In this document: piece by piece, positions 21,422 through 29,035 of the stretch | Layout of the letters: the number at the start of each line of letters is the position of its first letter | Numbering within the stretch: position 1 is the first letter of the stretch | Source of the DNA: Fusobacterium ulcerans ATCC 49185 | Lineage (GTDB): Bacteria; Fusobacteriota; Fusobacteriia; Fusobacteriales; Fusobacteriaceae | Length of the DNA stretch: 64,000 nucleotides | Assembly (NCBI RefSeq): GCF_900683735.1 | Contig: NZ_LR215979.1 | Span: 3,534,001 to 3,598,000, forward strand | Direction of reading: 5' to 3' | Translations under genes and position numbers: made by a program | The notes under the pieces: generated by a model | Told to the model about the DNA's origin: nothing | The model's database searches: none | What the model saw: the letters and a program-made list of their open reading frames with translations, nothing else

Positions 21422-22945
21422 ATGTTTTTAGGTCTAGGAGTTTCTTTAGTTGTTTTTTTAGGAATTATATTGATAGGGGGAGCAGTTCTTATATATAGAA
21501 AATGTCCCAATGATGTTATTCTTGTAAAGTATGGTCTTGGTGGAAATAAGATAATAACATCCAATGGTACTTTTATACTGCCAATAGTTCAAGGATGTAA
21601 AAAGCTTAATTTGAAACCTATGAATATAGATATAGATTTGAGGGAGGATTCAAATGTAGTATCTAATGATAAAATCAGAGTAGTAGTGGAAGCAGATGCT
21701 ACTTTTGCTATATCTAGTTCACCAGAAGAAAGAGTTATAGCTTCGCACAGATTGCTAAGTTTTAATGATAATGAAATATGTACACTAGCTAAGGAAATAC
21801 TTACAGGTCAGACAAGAACTATCATATCAGAAATGGAATTTGAGGATTTATTACAAGATAGAGTTCTATTAATGACAAAAGTTAGTGAAAATGCAGAAAA
21901 AGAACTTAGTAAACTAGGACTTGATTTAATTAACTATAATATCAAGATGATAAAAGATATGGATGGAATTACAGAAATGCTTGGTAAAAAAGCATCAGCT
22001 CTTGCAACTTCAGATGCACAGATAGCTGTGGCAGAACAACAGAGAAAATCTGATGTAGGAGTAGCAGAAGCCAATGCTCAAAGAGATATAGCTGTTACTG
22101 AACAGGATAAAATAAGACAGATACAGGTATCAAAAACTAGAGCAGTAATAACAGAGGAAACAATCAAAGCTGAACTAATTCAAACAAATGCTACTCAGAA
22201 TAAAATGGCTGAGGAAAAGAGAATGGAATCTGAATCTCAAAAAGCTCAAAATCTTTATAGAATAGAAACTGAAAAATCTATTAATTTAAAAGAGCTGGAC
22301 AAAGAAAAAGAAATTAAACTTCAAGAAGAAAGTTTAAAGCAAGAGATAGCAGATAAGTCTAAGGAGACTGTTAAGAAACAGGCAGAAGTTGCACTGGAAA
22401 CTCAGAGAGCAAAAGAGATAGTAGAAACAAAAGTATATAATGAAAAACTTGAGATAGAAAAAATTACAGAACTTAAACTTAAAAAACTTGAAGCAGATAA
22501 TCAATTAGAAATAGCTAAAATAAAGGCAGATGCAATATTAATAGAGGCAAGAGCAGAAGCAGATAAATTAAAAGCTTTGGCAGAAGCAGATGCAATCAAA
22601 GTTGCATTACCTATTGAGAAAAAAGCTGAAGCAGAGAAAAAACTTTTAGAAGTATATGGACAATCAGGAATTATGGGACTTAAACTTATTGAGATACTGC
22701 CTCAATTAGCTAAAGCTCAGGCAGATGCAGTTGCAAATATAGATATCAACAGCTTAAATATTATATCTGGTGATGGAGGAACAGGGATATCAGATGGAGG
22801 TAATGGAGCTGGGAATCAAATAGCGGGAATAGTAACAGATATAACAAGAGCTATTCCAGCTTTTAAGATGGCAAATGATATAGCAAAATCTATAAATATG
22901 CCAGAACTCTCAATAACTGGGGATAATTCAAAAAAAGAAAAATAA
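21422..22945 (+). CDS. Flotillin-like SPFH-domain membrane protein
   Basis: A 507-residue protein with one N-terminal membrane helix (about residues 5-27), an SPFH/band-7 domain (about 35-190), then a long charged coiled coil rich in alanine and glutamate (about 195-400) and a glycine-rich stretch near 445-465. This is the flotillin plan (FloT/YuaG). Flotillins assemble into ring-like cages on the inner face of the membrane and organise microdomains. Length and layout are typical. It is flanked by a long AT-rich gap and a bidirectional terminator, so it is probably transcribed alone. Confidence 0.88.
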   Translation: MFLGLGVSLVVFLGIILIGGAVLIYRKCPNDVILVKYGLGGNKIITSNGTFILPIVQGCKKLNLKPMNIDIDLREDSNVVSNDKIRVVVEADATFAISSSPEERVIASHRLLSFNDNEICTLAKEILTGQTRTIISEMEFEDLLQDRVLLMTKVSENAEKELSKLGLDLINYNIKMIKDMDGITEMLGKKASALATSDAQIAVAEQQRKSDVGVAEANAQRDIAVTEQDKIRQIQVSKTRAVITEETIKAELIQTNATQNKMAEEKRMESESQKAQNLYRIETEKSINLKELDKEKEIKLQEESLKQEIADKSKETVKKQAEVALETQRAKEIVETKVYNEKLEIEKITELKLKKLEADNQLEIAKIKADAILIEARAEADKLKALAEADAIKVALPIEKKAEAEKKLLEVYGQSGIMGLKLIEILPQLAKAQADAVANIDINSLNIISGDGGTGISDGGNGAGNQIAGIVTDITRAIPAFKMANDIAKSINMPELSITGDNSKKEK

Positions 22946-22950
22946 TAAAA

Positions 22951-22978
22951 AGGAGGATGTTGATTCATCCTCCTCTTT
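22951..22978. terminator. Bidirectional terminator between converging genes
   Basis: AGGAGGATG pairs with CATCCTCCT across a 6-base loop, with T-rich sequence to the right and A-rich sequence to the left. It can end both the flotillin-like gene and the leftward response-regulator operon. Confidence 0.75.
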
Positions 22979-23001
22979 TGTATTGCTATTTCTATAGAAC
23001 T

Positions 23002-23727
23002 TTATTTTATAACCAATATTTCTTTAAACTCTTTTATATTATTTCTGCTCACAGGTATTTTAAATTTTAAGTCTTGTATTTTTAATACATAAGTGCCATT
23101 AAACCAAGGTTCAACCTCTGTTATTTTATCAAGGTTAACCATGTATGATCTATGTGTTCTATAGAATTTATTTTTAGGGAGCATTTCTTCCCATTTAGAT
23201 ATTTTTATTTTTGAAGAATATGAATTATCTTTAGTATAAACCATACTTTCTTTTTCTCCAGCTTCAATATAGTAAATATTATTAATGGAAATAACATACA
23301 TTTTATCTCCAGATGTAACAGTAACTTTATTGATTTTACTGATATCTTTTATGTGCTCTGACTTTCTTTCCTTGGTAAGATTCTCTAAAACCTCATTTAT
23401 TCTCTTTTCTGAATAAGGTTTTAAAAGATAATCAAAAGCTTTGATTTCAAATGCTTCTGCAGCATATTCTTTATAGGCTGTAATAAATACTATTTTTAAA
23501 TTTTCATTAAGTTTAGAAAGAATTTTTCCAAGACTCATTCCATCTAATTCAGGCATATTTATATCTAGAAAAATTATATCAATTTTATTATCCTGAAGAT
23601 ATTTAAGAGCGTCTAAAGGACTGTCAAATTCTTTTTCAAGTTCTATTTCTTCATGTTTTTCTATAAAAAATTTTAATTCTTCTCTAGCTGGAAATTCATC
23701 TTCTACAATTATACATTTTAGCATCAC
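23002..23727 (-). CDS. LytTR-family response regulator
   Basis: A 241-residue transcription factor. The receiver domain (residues 1-118) has the acidic pair near residues 9-10 and phosphoacceptor Asp55 in IIFLDINMPELDG. The LytTR DNA-binding domain (about 140-240) includes YIEAGEKESMVYT, KFYRTHRSYMVNLDKI and IPVSRNNIKEFKEIL. It lies 6 bp downstream of the sensor kinase gene, so the two form one operon. LytTR regulators bind direct repeats upstream of targets; the divergent cstA-like gene is the likely target. Confidence 0.92.
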   Translation of the reverse strand: MMLKCIIVEDEFPAREELKFFIEKHEEIELEKEFDSPLDALKYLQDNKIDIIFLDINMPELDGMSLGKILSKLNENLKIVFITAYKEYAAEAFEIKAFDYLLKPYSEKRINEVLENLTKERKSEHIKDISKINKVTVTSGDKMYVISINNIYYIEAGEKESMVYTKDNSYSSKIKISKWEEMLPKNKFYRTHRSYMVNLDKITEVEPWFNGTYVLKIQDLKFKIPVSRNNIKEFKEILVIK

Positions 23728-23733
23728 TACCTC

Positions 23734-25389
23734 CTATTCTATATAAAAGGATGTTTTTGTTCCTTTTTTCAGACACTCGATAACTAATCCTTTTCCATAC
23801 ATTAATTTAATTCTGTTATGAACATTTTTAAGTCCAATACTTTTTTCCATTCTTTCATCTAATTCTTCTATCATTTTAGGGTCTATACCAATACCATCAT
23901 CTTCAATAGTGACAATACATCCTTTATCTTTTTTCTTTGCTGTGATATATACATGCCCTCCCTCTCTTTGTTTTAACAGACCATGTTTTATACTGTTTTC
24001 AACAAGAGGTTGTATAGTAAGGCTAGGTATTTTTATGTTTTCTAGTCCTTCTTCTATATTATATTCTACTGAAATTTTTTCTCCAAAACGGGCTTTTTCT
24101 ATATTAACATAAGCTTTTACTTGAGTAAGTTCCATATCAAGGGATACCACTTTTGAAGCATTTTCTAAATTATAACGGAGATATGTTGACAAATCAATTA
24201 TTACCTCTTTTGCTTTTGCAGGATCCATTCTTACAAAGAAAGCAGTAGCATGAAGTGCATTAAATAAAAAATGTGGATTGATCTGTGTCTGTAAAGCTTT
24301 CAGTTCAGCATCTCTTGCCATAGCTTTAAAATTTTCAACAGTACTGATTTCTAACTGTGTAGAAATGAGCAGAGAAAGTCCTTCAGCCAGATATTGATTC
24401 CTAGCAGTGATATTTTCAGCTTTATCAAAATATATTTTAAGAGTTCCAGATACTATTTTTTCTCCTTGAAAAAGAGGAGAGATTATACAAGATTTTATTT
24501 TTCCTGAAATACAATGAAAATCTTTTATTCCATTTTCTTCTCCCAGAACAAGAACTTTTCCAGTTTTTAATACCAGCTTTGTAGCTTCGCTTCTTATATC
24601 TGTATGATCTATTTTAAATTCATCAGATTCAGCATAGCTGGCAATAATATATTTATCATTAGTTATTACAACTGCTTTAGCCTCTAAAGAATTTAAAATT
24701 ATTTTACATATTTCATTCATCGACTCCCCTTTTCTAAAATAAGGAAGAGTTTTATTAGCTATTTCAAGAGCTAATTTTGCTTGTTTACCAGCTATAATTT
24801 CTTTTTCAGAAATTATGTCCTGAATAATAAGAATTACAATTGATACTCCAACAGCATTGGCAAGTATCATTGGAAAATATATTTTAGAAACTATATCTTT
24901 TGCCAGTTCAAAATCTGAACCAAGTACAAGTATTAATATCATACTGAGATTTTCTACTATAAATCCACCAAGAAAGCCATAAAGATAACAGTTTTTTTCA
25001 TTAGTTTTTTTGTAAAGTTGAGAAGTGATGAAACCACCTGACATTGTAGCAATAGCACATGGAATTGTAGTTATAGAGCTTGCATCTACAAATAATCTGT
25101 GAATACCAGCAATAAGACCAACCATGATACCTACTTCAGGACCAGCAAGAATACCTCCAACAACTACACCAATATTTCTGACATTTACTATTGCACCTCG
25201 ATAATCTACTCCTGTGTATGTACCAATTATAGCAAGTCCTGAAAAGAACATTGAAAGAAGAAGAATATCTTTTTGGCTGTATTTTTTTCTTGTGAATATA
25301 TTCTTGGCACTTTTAAATTTTGTAAAAAAGAAAGCTATTGCAATAATATACCCTAAATTATTTAATAAGTGGCTGGTTAATTTTAACAA
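23734..25389 (-). CDS. LytS-type sensor histidine kinase
   Basis: A 551-residue membrane kinase. Residues about 1-195 hold five to six membrane segments of the 5TM-5TMR_LYT type with ATMSGGFITSQLYK and AGPEVGIMVG. A GAF-like cytoplasmic sensor occupies about 210-350, then a His_kinase domain with the phosphorylated histidine in QINPHFLFNALH, and a GHKL ATPase with PLVENSIKHG and DDGIG. E. coli relatives BtsS and YpdA sense pyruvate. The partner response regulator is immediately downstream and a CstA-family gene diverges upstream, matching the BtsSR/BtsT theme. Confidence 0.92.
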   Translation of the reverse strand: MLKLTSHLLNNLGYIIAIAFFFTKFKSAKNIFTRKKYSQKDILLLSMFFSGLAIIGTYTGVDYRGAIVNVRNIGVVVGGILAGPEVGIMVGLIAGIHRLFVDASSITTIPCAIATMSGGFITSQLYKKTNEKNCYLYGFLGGFIVENLSMILILVLGSDFELAKDIVSKIYFPMILANAVGVSIVILIIQDIISEKEIIAGKQAKLALEIANKTLPYFRKGESMNEICKIILNSLEAKAVVITNDKYIIASYAESDEFKIDHTDIRSEATKLVLKTGKVLVLGEENGIKDFHCISGKIKSCIISPLFQGEKIVSGTLKIYFDKAENITARNQYLAEGLSLLISTQLEISTVENFKAMARDAELKALQTQINPHFLFNALHATAFFVRMDPAKAKEVIIDLSTYLRYNLENASKVVSLDMELTQVKAYVNIEKARFGEKISVEYNIEEGLENIKIPSLTIQPLVENSIKHGLLKQREGGHVYITAKKKDKGCIVTIEDDGIGIDPKMIEELDERMEKSIGLKNVHNRIKLMYGKGLVIECLKKGTKTSFYIE

Positions 25390-25521
25390 TTTTATCCTCC
25401 TCCCTAACAGACATAAAAATTATACCACAAAGAATAGAATATAAAAAGTAATATTAAAGCATTTATTTTTGCATTTTAAGTATTGATTTTAGCCTTTTAA
25501 AGAACAATCCATTCTTTTTAA

Positions 25522-25551
25522 AAGCTTTTAGTGTATTATCTATGATAGAAT
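25522..25551 (+). promoter_or_regulatory. Promoter region of the CstA-family gene
   Basis: TGATAGAAT at 25543-25551 is an extended -10 box; the -35 is poor, as expected for an activator-dependent promoter. Upstream, GCATTT occurs twice about 12 bp apart near 25459-25476 and is a possible but weak LytTR-site candidate. Confidence 0.45.
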
Positions 25552-25580
25552 AATGTTTGTATCATGTATAAAATATAAAA

Positions 25581-27035
25581 ATGGGAGGCAGATTTATGTT
25601 TAGTTTTATTATTTCAATAATAGCTCTAATAGTAGGATATTTAGTTTATGGAAAAATAGTTGAAGGTATATTTGGTATTGAGCCAAATAGAGGAACGCCA
25701 GCAAAAAGATTAAGTGATGGTGTGGACTATGTAGAAATGGGATGGAAGAAAGCGTTTCTTATTCAGTTTCTAAATATAGCTGGAACAGGACCTATATTTG
25801 GGGCTGTAGCAGGAGCAATGTGGGGACCAGCAGCATTTTTATGGATCGTTTTTGGATGTATATTTGCAGGGGCTGTACATGACTTCTTAATTGGGATGAT
25901 GTCTCTAAGAAAAGATGGAGCGAGTGTTGCAGAATTAGTTGGAGAAAATCTTGGTAGCGGAGCAAGAAAACTTATGGTAGTTTTCTCAATTATTCTTCTA
26001 GTACTTGTTGGAGTTGTATTTATAACAAGTCCAGCAGCTATCTTAAATGATCTTACAGGAATTGATAAAATGGTACTTATTGGTATTATAATAATATACT
26101 ATCTAGCAGCAACTGTATTGCCAATAGATAAAATAATAGGAAGAATTTATCCAATATTTGGTATAGCATTATTAGTAATGGCAGTAGGAATTGGAATTGG
26201 AATAGTAGTTCAAGGATATCATATCCCAGAAATTTCTCTTCATAATTTCCATCCAGCAAAACAATCAATTTTCCCTTATTTATTCATAACAATAGCTTGT
26301 GGAGCAATCAGTGGATTCCATGCTACTCAATCTCCTATGATGGCTAGATGTCTTGAAAATGAATCAGAAGGAAGAAAAGTATTCTATGGTGCAATGATTT
26401 CAGAAGGTGTTGTAGCTTTAGTATGGGCAGCAGCAGCAATGAGTTTCTTTGGTGGAACTCCAGGACTTGGAGAAGCATTAGGACATGGTGGAGCAGCAGT
26501 TGTAGTAAATAGAATTTCAAATACAGTATTAGGAAGAGTTGGAGGAGCATTGGCTCTATTGGGAGTTGTTGCATGTCCAATAACATCAGGAGATACAGCA
26601 TTTAGAAGTGCAAGACTTACAATAGCAGATGCAATTGGATATAAACAAGGTCCAATTGCGAATAGATTTATGGTTGCTATTCCTTTATTTATAGTTGGTA
26701 TTGCACTATGTTTTATAGATTTTAATATCTTATGGAGATACTTCAGCTGGTCTAACCAAACACTTGCTACAATAGCACTTTGGGCAGCAGCTAAATATTT
26801 AAATAATCATGGAAAAAATTATTATATAGCTCTTATTCCAGCGATGTTTATGACTGTAGTTGTTACTGACTATATAGTTATAGCTCCAGAAGGATTTGTA
26901 AGATTCTTCCAAGGAACACCAGTAGCAACTATAGAAATGATTGGATTGATTTGTGGATTAGTATTGTCAGCAGTATGTACTTTAGCATTTTTTAAAAGTT
27001 TAAAAAAGGAAAAAATTGCTGAAGTAAATGCATAA
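25581..27035 (+). CDS. cstA: CstA-family carbon starvation / pyruvate transporter
   Basis: A 484-residue polytopic membrane protein of the short CstA type. Conserved family stretches include NIAGTGPIFGAVAGAMWG (about 66-83), CIFAGAVHDFLIGMMSLRKDG (split across about 93-112), GFHATQSPMMARCLENE and SGDTAFRSARL. E. coli CstA and BtsT are much longer, near 700 residues, but short homologues occur in anaerobes. The family imports pyruvate or peptides during carbon limitation. It diverges from the LytS/LytTR pair, its probable regulator. A terminator follows. Confidence 0.88.
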   Translation: MGGRFMFSFIISIIALIVGYLVYGKIVEGIFGIEPNRGTPAKRLSDGVDYVEMGWKKAFLIQFLNIAGTGPIFGAVAGAMWGPAAFLWIVFGCIFAGAVHDFLIGMMSLRKDGASVAELVGENLGSGARKLMVVFSIILLVLVGVVFITSPAAILNDLTGIDKMVLIGIIIIYYLAATVLPIDKIIGRIYPIFGIALLVMAVGIGIGIVVQGYHIPEISLHNFHPAKQSIFPYLFITIACGAISGFHATQSPMMARCLENESEGRKVFYGAMISEGVVALVWAAAAMSFFGGTPGLGEALGHGGAAVVVNRISNTVLGRVGGALALLGVVACPITSGDTAFRSARLTIADAIGYKQGPIANRFMVAIPLFIVGIALCFIDFNILWRYFSWSNQTLATIALWAAAKYLNNHGKNYYIALIPAMFMTVVVTDYIVIAPEGFVRFFQGTPVATIEMIGLICGLVLSAVCTLAFFKSLKKEKIAEVNA

Positions 27036-27500
27036 TAAAAAATTTAGTTGAAATTATAAAAATTAAATAAAAAAATATTTTAATAAAAAAATCGTCACCC
27101 ATGAGGGAAATTCACCTTGTGGGTGATTTTTTGTTTTGGTAGATAATTTTTCATAAAAAGATAGTTTTAATATTAAAATAGGCTTCAGACTTTTTTTAGG
27201 AGTTGTGACAAAAATAATGAATTTTTTAAAATAGAAAAATAAAAAAATCATTAAAAAAATGCTTTAAAAAATATCAATAAGATAAAATTGATTAAGAGAG
27301 ATATCATAAATAATTATAATATATTTTATTCTGTTCTTTATTTCAAGACTTGATTCTGCTATATACAAGAATAGAATGTTATGCTAATATATGAATCGTA
27401 ACATTTGCAAAAAGTTTAAAAAAATTAAAAAAAGATTATAAAAAAAGTATTAGTTATAAAAAAATTAGTAGATATTAATATAAACTTGAAGGAGTGAAAG
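27036..27500. other. Intergenic boundary between core and accessory region
   Basis: About 465 bases. The cstA terminator lies near 27090-27132; the rest is AT-rich with no gene. A GAAGGAG ribosome site for the next gene lies at its right end. Confidence 0.6.
27090..27132 (+). terminator. Rho-independent terminator after the cstA-like gene
   Basis: TCACCCA and TGGGTGA pair, with an inner GAGG/CCTT stem, followed by six T residues. Confidence 0.8.
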
Positions 27501-28151
27501 ATGGATAACAAAAGAAGCACAAAGAACCAGCCATTCTGCTGGCAGGAGAAAAAAATACTGCGGTTGCTAAGGTGTCAGTATGAGGGAAAGGAACATGACA
27601 AACTTAGAAATTTGTATTTAACTCTTACAGAAATCTACAGTGATTTTAATGGGAAAGATATCAAATACTACACTCAAACAATAATTAAATACAGCAGTTT
27701 AAGCAAGGATTGGATCCCCAAAGGATTAAAAATATTTGAAAACCTAAAAGTGATACAGCTTGTGGAAGAGAGAAACAAGGGGAAATTTAAAGGGAAAAGA
27801 TTAATATTCACTCCTGAAAATATAGAAGAAATGGAAAAATTTACCAATGAACAAAAAATCAGTGACGAGAATACCATTACTGATAAAACCGTTCCCGAAT
27901 TTTTAGAGCCATCAGAAGATAGTCTTTATTTAGAAGATAATAAAAGAATAGAAGATATAAATAATACACACACAGGGGAAGATAAAAAAGTTCATGATAA
28001 GAAACAGGAAGAAGAATTTGAAAATGGAAATTTTAAAGGTAAAGCAAATAGAGCAAAGAATACCTATGAGAACAAGAAAGAGTTTGAAAGACCAGCATAT
28101 GAGAATACTACAGGGGACTTTATAAAAGACTTGCTCAATGGAGCAAAATAA
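27501..28151 (+). CDS. Unknown protein with winged-helix-like N-terminal region
   Basis: A 216-residue cytoplasmic protein not recognised. Residues about 10-105 look like a winged-helix domain (helical EKKILRLLRC and YTQTIIKYSSLS, then a basic hairpin EERNKGKFKGKRLIF), as in replication or mobile-element DNA-binding proteins. The remainder is acidic, lysine-rich and probably disordered, ending with a short helix, DFIKDLLNGAK. A GAAGGAG site precedes the ATG. It sits among gene remnants, so it may belong to a decayed mobile element; that is inference. Confidence 0.6.
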   Translation: MDNKRSTKNQPFCWQEKKILRLLRCQYEGKEHDKLRNLYLTLTEIYSDFNGKDIKYYTQTIIKYSSLSKDWIPKGLKIFENLKVIQLVEERNKGKFKGKRLIFTPENIEEMEKFTNEQKISDENTITDKTVPEFLEPSEDSLYLEDNKRIEDINNTHTGEDKKVHDKKQEEEFENGNFKGKANRAKNTYENKKEFERPAYENTTGDFIKDLLNGAK

Positions 28152-28152
28152 G

Positions 28153-28269
28153 ATGAGAAAGTATCTAGAGGAATGATGCAGAAGAGATTTGCAGAATTTA
28201 TATCTTAAAAAATTTAAGAGGAAAAATGGGAAGAGAGTATACAAAAGAAAAACAAAAAAGGAGAAGTGA
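28153..28269 (+). pseudogene. Short basic reading frame interrupted by TGA
   Basis: An ATG at 28153 opens a frame that meets TGA at 28174-28176, then continues for 30 codons of strongly basic sequence (CRRDLQNLYLKKFKRKNGKR...) up to a TGA at 28267-28269, three bases before the next gene. It may be a nonsense-broken small gene or chance. No homologue is recognised. Confidence 0.25.
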
Positions 28270-28271
28270 AA

Positions 28272-28511
28272 ATGACTAGAGAAGATTATATGTGTCAAAA
28301 ATTAGGAAGTCTTTCAAATTTTGATAAACTGCTGGTGGAGAAAATGGTGGAACAACTTGGAGAATGGGCAACAATAGAGGATGCAGCCAAGTATTTTAAA
28401 AGACATAAAAATACTATTTATGACAAAGTGGAAGGGGGAGAAGTTCTCAATAGAAGAATTGGAAATAAAATTTTAATTTATACAAGGAGCTTGATTTTTT
28501 TGATGGAATAA
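28272..28511 (+). CDS. Excisionase-like helix-turn-helix protein
   Basis: A 79-residue protein with a MerR/excisionase-type helix-turn-helix: WATIEDAAKYFKRHKNTIYDKV followed by the wing RRIGNKILIYTRSLI, about residues 32-76. Such proteins act as recombination directionality factors or small repressors in mobile elements. I chose ATG 28272, eight bases after GGAG. The reading frame closes just after a run of seven T residues. Another frame then continues with NNFESFTISANGWGLKQRIE to about 28591, so the protein may have lost its end to a frameshift. Confidence 0.65.
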   Translation: MTREDYMCQKLGSLSNFDKLLVEKMVEQLGEWATIEDAAKYFKRHKNTIYDKVEGGEVLNRRIGNKILIYTRSLIFLME

Positions 28512-28611
28512 TTTTGAGAGCTTCACAATATCTGCAAATGGCTGGGGACTAAAACAAAGGATAGAGGAACAGCTGGTAAAAAAGAATAGAAGCTGAAAGA
28601 AAAAATAAAAT

Positions 28612-28640
28612 GCAGAGAGTAAAATCTCTGTATTTTTTTA
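28612..28640 (+). terminator. Rho-independent terminator
   Basis: GCAGAGA pairs with TCTCTGT across a 6-base loop, followed by seven T residues. It ends transcription from the excisionase-like gene. Confidence 0.7.
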
Positions 28641-28643
28641 TGT

Positions 28644-28763
28644 TACAAAGAATTTTTTCAGATAGCTTCTAAAAGAAAAAATATAAAAAGCTCCTTTGAA
28701 GTGGAAAATCTTGAGATTTCAGCAGAAGAAAAAGAAATAAAAAAAGTTCTCTTTTATACATAA
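28644..28763 (+). pseudogene. Startless protein-like fragment
   Basis: An open stretch of 39 codons with no start or ribosome site, rich in Lys/Glu and shaped like an authentic C-terminus (KRKNIKSSFEVENLEIS...), ending TAA. It overlaps the minus-strand terminator that follows. Origin unknown; I infer a remnant of a deleted gene. Confidence 0.3.
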
Positions 28764-28771
28764 AAGAGAAC
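28735..28771 (-). terminator. Leftward-pointing terminator with no visible gene
   Basis: GTTCTCTTTTAT and ATAAAAGAGAAC form a perfect 12-bp stem with a 2-base centre; on the minus strand it ends in TTTTTTATTTC. To its right (28791-28861) the minus strand has about 23 codons ending in IIDVKYPKYGLKVF and a stop, which may be the tail of a lost gene. Confidence 0.5.
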
Positions 28772-28927
28772 ACTAACTACTTACTTGTTTCTAAAAAACC
28801 TTTAAACCATATTTTGGATACTTAACATCTATGATAGATAATACTCTAAATTTGATTAAAAGTCAATAGTTAATCTGCAAATAATATTCTTTAAAATTGA
28901 AAAATACTCATCAGTGCTTGTTTATGT

Positions 28928-28972
28928 ATAAATGCGAACATTTATTGAAGAGAATTAGGATTTTTTTATACC
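28928..28972 (+). promoter_or_regulatory. Autotransporter promoter with palindromic operator candidate
   Basis: A perfect palindrome ATAAATG-CGAA-CATTTAT (28928-28945) touches a promoter-like pair, TTGAAG (28945-28950) and TATACC (28967-28972), 16 bp apart. This is the only promoter candidate seen close to the 1105-residue autotransporter gene. Confidence 0.45.
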
Positions 28973-29035
28973 AATTTAAGAATATTATAATGAGTTTTTA
29001 CTTTAGAATTGAATTAAATTTTATGGAGGGAAAAG

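Noticed and set aside
28791-28861. Transposase C-terminus on the minus strand
   Set aside because: Only about 23 codons ending IIDVKYPKYGLKVF are visible and I cannot match them to a transposase or any other family.
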